A stretch of 64,000 nt of DNA, from the NCBI GenBank assembly GCA_000231825.2, contig AFXF02001864.1, forward strand, positions 1-64,000. The letters are read 5' to 3'. The DNA comes from Tetrahymena elliotti 4EA. Taxonomy: Eukaryota > Ciliophora > Oligohymenophorea > Hymenostomatida > Tetrahymenidae. Below are positions 62,128-64,000 of the stretch, piece after piece. The notes below the pieces were generated by a model, which worked only from the letters and a program-made list of their open reading frames with translations, searched no databases and was not told the DNA's origin. Each line of letters starts with the position of its first letter. The stretch's first letter is position 1. The position numbers and the translations under genes are program-made.

Positions 62128-63190
62128 TCAGTTTCTTAAAATGAAATAAAACTTAACTCTAAAGCTCAAGTTTTTCAATAGAAAATAATAAATTAAAAGT
62201 TAAATTGATATCTGTTGAGTTAGTTTTCCATTATAAAGCATGAAGTTAATATTTTGATTTGTGGCTAAATCTTAAAATATTAAATGATTTCTTTCCAAAA
62301 TTGAAGAGTTTTTAGAAATAATTTTACAGAGAATAATTTAGAATTTGTTGACAGGTGTATGAGTGATTGAGGAGATTTCACATGAAAGTGAGTTTTGAAG
62401 TTAGATTACATTAAAAATAGAAAGACTTTGTATATATTTAAAGTCATTCTCAAAATCTGTCAATATATTTTTCCATATTTATTCATATTGCGACATTTAA
62501 TCTAGAACATTTTAAGCAAGTTTTTTTGTCAATATTTGATTTTTTGTGTTGAATTCCTAGATTTAAAAAGTCAAGAAATAAATAAGATTTTTAAAAAAAA
62601 TGAATTACACTTTAAATATTTTGCAAATACTTTTGAATCCTAATCCTTTGATCTATAAAATAAATTAAATTTTCAAACAAGGTTATGTAATCTCTAATAT
62701 CTAATCTTTTTAACAAAATATGTTTATTTAATTGTAATTTAGAATATGTTACACTGCTCTTTAAGTTATTTTATCCATTTTGCAATAATTATTTTCATCT
62801 CTTTGCAGGGTTGTTTTTGCAGATAATATCATAGATTAGTGGATTCTACTTGCTTCTTCAATCAATTTAATGCATCTTTCTTTTTGTTTGGTCAAAGAAA
62901 ACAAATCAAACTTGCTGGCTAAAACCTTTTTAGTAATTTCCTCAAAATATTTGTTGAACCTTCTCTCTTATTTAGAGAAAGTGTCTATAAAGTGCTTTAA
63001 AGAAAACACAGTTGCATTGTTTTTAAAGCTGTCCAAATAAATATTGAATTCACTTTCACTTAATATGATTTATCCCAAAAATTCATAAAATTTATCGTGC
63101 TAAATTTCTTCTTCAGCCTTATCTAATATGCTTTGTCTTCCACTATCTTTTCCTCCCTTAAAAAAGCTGCTTTGTCTGTTTAATATTTTT
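62128..63190 (-). CDS. Coding region of unknown function, exon structure unresolved
   Basis: Strong coding content in the 5' part (about 62790-63180): FFKGGKDSGRQSILDKAEEE, FYEFLGQIILSESEFNIYL, FKNNATVFSLKHFIDTF and QERRFNKYFEEITKKVLASK. A second segment (about 62620-62790) is most protein-like in another frame (LNKHILLKRLDIRDYITLFE). A third (62240-62560) returns to the first frame (TDFENDFKYIQSLSIFNVIQ; EISSITHTPVNKFQIIL; LERNHLIFQDLATNQN), ending at TGA 62128-62130. I found no GT...AG pair connecting segments one and two, so a missed intron, a frameshift or a base error is possible. No ATG opens the first segment; an acceptor TTAAACAG precedes it. Helical, no family recognised. Confidence 0.5.
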
Positions 63191-63283
63191 AAAATAATTA
63201 TTCAGTTTTATATTTCAAATTATTAGTGCATATTAATAAACCAAGCTTCAAACTAAAAAACAAAATAACAAACTCTTAAATTA

Positions 63284-64000
63284 ATGAGTATCAAACCAAG
63301 ATTAATAAATCATAAGGATAGATCATATGAAATTTAAGGCGAAGTAAATATTATATCATTTTCAGAATTATAAAAATGTTTACAAGCTTTTTCTGTGCAA
63401 AGAAGTATTTGATTTTGAGTTTAAAGAATGGGGAGATGGAATTTATTTAGAGCTGTTCATGTGAGCTTAATAAGAGGACTGAATATGAAATGTTTTTTTT
63501 AAATTAAATCTTTTAGAAGAGGTATTTCTAGAGGTTAGACTTGTGCTTTAGATTCTATTTGATTTATGTTTATCGATATCAAGTGATGGCAATCTATATG
63601 AATCTAATCTTTGTTCATTTCTTGTAAAGGATATTGATTGGTTCAGTGGAGTTTTAGAAGGAAGAAAATCTATAGAAGTATGTAAATTTCTTATGTTTTT
63701 ATCTTATTATATTGAGCAATAAAGACTATATCTAGTAGGACTATTTTCATATTTGTCAACATAATCTTATAAAGAAGTTGCATTAGAACTACTCCCATAA
63801 TTATTCGTAAATTATTGCATAAGAGACTACTTTTTATTTTATATTGGTGAATCATTTGATGCTGTTGTATGGCTGTTATTTGTATTTGAACTCTAAGTAG
63901 CTGTCCTTAATTAAGATGATTTTAATCTGGTATTACTGCTAAAAAAAGATTTATTTAAAGGATTTTAATTTTCATCAAGAGTTTTTAAGGTATATCCATC
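63284..64000 (+). CDS. Partial gene cut by the right edge, unknown helical protein
   Basis: A possible start MSIKPRLINHKDRSYEIQGE lies at 63284. The clear part is a continuous frame from about 63515: EVFLEVRLVLQILFDLCLS, ESNLCSFLVKDIDWFSGVLE, EVCKFLMFLSYYIEQQRLYL, FSYLSTQSYKEVALELLPQ, and up to FSSRVFK followed by a GTATAT donor at 63990. It is rich in paired hydrophobic helices, like an armadillo/HEAT-type repeat protein, but I cannot name a family. How the 5' exons join (63284-63515) is not settled; a GTGAGC donor at 63454 with the acceptor TTTTAG at 63513 fits phase 1 after a short exon. The gene continues outside the window. Confidence 0.5.

Overview
The window is the left end of a ciliate macronuclear chromosome and most resembles Tetrahymena. 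It opens with seven C4A2 telomere units (the first lacks one C) and is roughly 75-80% A+T. Genes are read only if TAA and TAG mean glutamine and TGA is the sole stop. Introns are short, AT-rich and GT...AG. I checked this code on recognisable families (ubiquitin protease, insulysin, phosphoglucose isomer­ase, AP-1 mu, calpain), where in-frame TAA/TAG fall inside conserved blocks. Most standard-code ORFs are therefore fragments of longer genes.

Layout: telomere (1-41). A USP7-type deubiquitinase (530-4931, -). A small multi-exon acidic/coiled protein (6212-6918, -). An insulin-degrading-enzyme-like M16 metalloprotease (8111-11364, +). A leucine-rich-repeat gene in which twelve repeats are each one 90-nt exon (11844 to about 16109, -), flanked by two possible tiny membrane-protein ORFs. 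tRNA-Cys(GCA) (16989-17060). A 273-aa unknown (17368-18246, +), a 610-aa unknown (19345-21475, +) and a 141-aa ankyrin-like protein (21762-22358, +). Three degenerate tandem copies of a ~430-bp noncoding repeat (22.5-23.8 kb). Glucose-6-phosphate isomerase (24099-26638, +). A long empty stretch, then a 649-aa Gln/Asn-rich intronless protein (29344-31293, +) and a two-TM protein (about 31855-32390, +).

The right half holds clathrin adaptor AP-1 mu with a 1-kb repeat-bearing intron (33828-36191, -), an 1829-aa calpain-like protease with a likely N-terminal lipid anchor (37607-43152, -), a 490-aa unknown with an internally duplicated module (44935-46407, -), a many-exon coiled-coil gene (47034-51677, -), a kinesin-like gene with an intact P-loop but decayed switch regions (53214-55967, +), a Gln/Asn-rich protein (about 56380-58174, +), a 971-aa intronless unknown (58928-61843, -), an incompletely resolved coding region (62128 to about 63190, -), and a gene running off the right edge (about 63284-64000, +).

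The recognisable genes are housekeeping or ciliate-family genes and are not an operon-like system: proteolysis (USP, M16, calpain), glycolysis, clathrin traffic and microtubule motors. I found no CRISPR, transposon, rRNA or defence cassette. The most distinctive structures are the exon-per-repeat LRR gene, the duplicated module in the 490-aa protein and the degenerate kinesin motor. Several exon models were checked by phase and total length divisible by three; the ones that were not are marked.
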